A model generated the notes under the pieces. It worked only from the letters and a program-made list of their open reading frames with translations, did no database searches and was not told the origin of the DNA. This document shows, one piece after another, positions 5,349 to 7,023 of a stretch of 7,023 bases of DNA (within the stretch, counting starts at the first letter, position 1; every line of letters begins with the position of its first letter). The stretch is from Desulfatitalea sp. GTDB taxonomy: Bacteria > Desulfobacterota > Desulfobacteria > Desulfobacterales > Desulfosarcinaceae. The stretch is taken from assembly GCA_013041835.1 (NCBI GenBank), contig JABDRH010000671.1, forward strand, positions 1 to 7,023. Direction: 5' to 3'. The translations under genes were made by a program, and so were the position numbers.

Positions 5349-6148
5349 GGCAGGAATCCTGCGGCAAGGGCGTGTGTTTCCAGCAACGAAACGGCCCGAC
5401 GGCCTGTTTCGCCCAAGTCCAGGCTAAAGTCATTGACAAAGGTGTCGATGTGGGCGTCGAGCACTTGGGGCGTCATCTCCTGGGCGTGTTGGCGAATGTA
5501 GGGCAGTGCCTGGCCGGGATTGGCGCGGGCATGGGAAATGCTGTCCCGAATCAGAGCCTGCAGTTGCATGGCCATGGCTTCCGGCACCCGCCGGTGCACG
5601 GCGATGCATCCCAAGGGAATAGGCATTCGGGTCCGCTCTTCCCACCATCGCCCCAGGTCGGCCACCGCCCGGAAACCTTCTTCCATGTAAGTAAAACGGC
5701 TCTCGTGGATGAGGACACCACAGTCGGCCTGCTGCGAGTGCAAGGCCGCGAATATGCGGTCATAGGTCGTGAAATAACGCTGCGCGGCTTCAGGCGCCCA
5801 GAGCCGGAAAAGCAGATGCGCCGTTGTCCACTCCCCCGGCAGGACCACCCGGCAATGGGCCATATCTTCCCTGCTTCGGGCTTTGGCCGAAACCACCACG
5901 GGGCCGCACCCGAATCCCAGGGCGCCGCCGCTGGACAGAAGTCGATAGTTCTTCTTGGCCTTGAGCCAGGCGAAAAAGGAGAGTTTAACGGCATCCAGAC
6001 GCTGGTCAAATGCCATGCGGTTCAGGGTCTCCACGTCATGCAGCACCGGCGCCAGGACGAACCCCGCGGGGTTCAACGGCCCGTTGACCAAGGCATTGAA
6101 GATAAACGTATCATTTGGGCAGGGAGAAAATCCCAGCGTCAGTTGCAT
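5345..6148 (-). CDS. mqnD: 1,4-dihydroxy-6-naphthoate synthase MqnD
   Basis: 267-residue periplasmic-binding-protein-fold enzyme acting in the cytoplasm. MqnD converts cyclic dehypoxanthine futalosine into 1,4-dihydroxy-6-naphthoate. The N-terminal signature SPCPNDTFIF (8-17) is diagnostic. Other matches are VKLSFFAW (54-61), ALGFGCGPVVVS (76-87), LPGEWTTAHLL (103-113) and CGVLIHESRFTY (143-154), whose H148 corresponds to the proposed general-base histidine of the family, then MPIPLGCIA (175-183). Length is normal and there is no signal peptide. The start at 6148 is 6 bp after the aminotransferase stop; GAGG, overlapping that stop, is the ribosome binding site. The gene ends in a 4-bp overlap with mqnB. 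MqnA is a relative, but the SPCPNDTF start points to MqnD. Confidence 0.96.
   Translation of the reverse strand: MQLTLGFSPCPNDTFIFNALVNGPLNPAGFVLAPVLHDVETLNRMAFDQRLDAVKLSFFAWLKAKKNYRLLSSGGALGFGCGPVVVSAKARSREDMAHCRVVLPGEWTTAHLLFRLWAPEAAQRYFTTYDRIFAALHSQQADCGVLIHESRFTYMEEGFRAVADLGRWWEERTRMPIPLGCIAVHRRVPEAMAMQLQALIRDSISHARANPGQALPYIRQHAQEMTPQVLDAHIDTFVNDFSLDLGETGRRAVSLLETHALAAGFLP
5350..5362. repeat. Inverted repeat covering the mqnB ribosome binding site
   Basis: GCAGGA, one base, then TCCTGC. The AGGA of the mqnB ribosome binding site lies in one arm, so on the mRNA it could be partly paired until ribosomes finishing mqnD open it. The 1-base centre means a real hairpin would use only about 4 bp, so any effect would be mild. 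Confidence 0.3.
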
Positions 6149-6154
6149 TGCGCC

Positions 6155-7023
6155 TCACTGCGCATCAAAATAGCGCTTGATCTGTTCCACGACATATCCG
6201 AGCTGAGCGGCCGTCAACTCCGGGTAAATGGGCAGTGCCAACGTCTCCCGCGCCGCCTGCTCGGCTTCGGGAAAGTCGCCGGTGCTGTACCCCAAATCCT
6301 TGAAACAAGCTTGCAGGTGCAGCGGAACGGGGTAATAGATCTCGGTGCCCACTTCTTGCGTGGTGAGAAAGTCGCGCAAGGCATCGCGCTTTCCGGGTAC
6401 GCGAATGACGAACTGGTTGTAGATGTGACGGCTCTCACGTTCCTCGGGCAATCTGATCCTTTCGGCCAACCCGGCCTCGGTAAACAAACGGCGATAGGTG
6501 GCGGCGTTTTCCCGGCGTCCCTGGGTCCAATCGTCCAGATGATCGAGTTTGATAGCCACGATGGCGGCCTGCAGGGCATCGATCCTGAAATTCCCGCCGA
6601 CAATGTGATGGTGGTATTTGGGCGCCATGCCGTGCATGCGCAGCATACGCAGCCGCTGATCCGAATCTTCAGACCGGGTGGTGACCAGGCCGCCGTCGCC
6701 GAAAGCGCCCAGGTTCTTGGAAGGGAAAAAGGAAAAACACCCAAAATGGCCTAGACTACCCGCGCGGCGGCCGTGATATTCGGCGCCGATGGCCTGGGCC
6801 GCATCCTCGATGACCGTCCACCCATGCACTTCGGCAATTTTTAAAATCTCATCCATGTCGGCGCACTGGCCATAGAGATGTACCGGAATGATGCCCCGAA
6901 TGGCCTTACGTTCAGACACGGAGATACGTGCCAACATCTCGGTCAGGCATTTGGGATCAAGGTTGTAAGTCTGCGGATCGATATCCACAAAGAGCGGCTC
7001 GGCCCCCACCCGAACAACGGCGC
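6155..7023 (-). CDS. DegT/DnrJ/EryC1/StrS-family sugar aminotransferase, N-terminus cut by window edge
   Basis: The last 288 residues of a PLP-dependent fold-type I aminotransferase that typically aminates nucleotide-linked keto-sugars for O-antigen, capsule or glycan synthesis. About 80 N-terminal residues lie past base 7023: the frame continues upstream as [16 protein letters not shown], so the GTG near 7009 is an internal valine. Visible motifs are [11 protein letters not shown], the pyridine-nitrogen aspartate in [13 protein letters not shown], the PLP-binding lysine in [14 protein letters not shown] (Lys codon 6718-6716), the conserved [17 protein letters not shown], and the C-terminal YYPVPLHLQ. 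The pattern resembles WbpE/perosamine-synthase-like enzymes, but the substrate cannot be fixed. Only 6 bp separate it from mqnD, so co-transcription is likely although its pathway has no evident link to menaquinone. Confidence 0.93.
   Translation of the reverse strand, partial: AVVRVGAEPLFVDIDPQTYNLDPKCLTEMLARISVSERKAIRGIIPVHLYGQCADMDEILKIAEVHGWTVIEDAAQAIGAEYHGRRAGSLGHFGCFSFFPSKNLGAFGDGGLVTTRSEDSDQRLRMLRMHGMAPKYHHHIVGGNFRIDALQAAIVAIKLDHLDDWTQGRRENAATYRRLFTEAGLAERIRLPEERESRHIYNQFVIRVPGKRDALRDFLTTQEVGTEIYYPVPLHLQACFKDLGYSTGDFPEAEQAARETLALPIYPELTAAQLGYVVEQIKRYFDAQ

Noticed and set aside
5372..6754. 460-codon plus-strand open frame
   Set aside because: It is antisense to mqnD and the aminotransferase, both with strong family signatures; long antisense frames are common in GC-rich genes.

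Overview
The window looks like chromosomal DNA from a strict anaerobe, most likely a deltaproteobacterium (Desulfobacterota, sulfate- or syntrophy-type). This rests on three things: an ATP-dependent iron-sulfur reductase pair of the YjiM/YjiL (double-cubane-cluster) type, a futalosine-pathway menaquinone gene group, and moderately GC-rich, tightly packed genes. The lineage is an inference from gene content; no rRNA or other phylogenetic marker is present.

Layout. Positions 1-2407 (minus strand) hold one compact operon, read right to left: an ASKHA-type ATPase activator (1568-2407), a 2-hydroxyacyl-CoA-dehydratase-family reductase matching the double-cubane branch (436-1605), and the first 145 codons of a NitT/TauT-type ABC-transporter ATPase (1-435, cut by the window edge). 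The genes overlap or abut (38 bp overlap, then TAA directly followed by ATG). This suggests that uptake of a small molecule and its low-potential reduction are coupled.

Positions 2408-3047 are a 640-bp stretch with no convincing gene. Its left half (about 2430-2670) is rich in inverted repeats on the plus strand and also carries an unexplained open frame with codon use unlike the neighbours. Its right half is more AT-rich and holds a perfect 14-bp palindrome, a doubtful 35-codon ORF with a good ribosome binding site, and a weak promoter candidate.

Positions 3048-3884 (plus) encode an exported DsbA-family thioredoxin-fold protein with a CPYC active site. Between its signal peptide and the redox domain sits a short beta-propeller-like segment.

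Positions 3902-7023 (minus) form a second operon, read right to left: a DegT/DnrJ/EryC1/StrS sugar aminotransferase (N-terminus outside the window), mqnD (1,4-dihydroxy-6-naphthoate synthase), mqnB (futalosine hydrolase) and a UbiA-family prenyltransferase, probably mqnP. The junctions are a 6-bp gap, a 4-bp ATGA overlap and an 8-bp overlap. The three mqn genes cover the hydrolysis of futalosine, the ring-forming step after MqnC, and prenylation. mqnA, mqnC, mqnE and the late decarboxylase/methylase genes are not in the window. The dsbA-like gene and the mqn operon converge with a 17-bp gap.

The best candidate for something underexplored is the reductase-activator-transporter operon. The unexplained 2430-2670 segment comes second.
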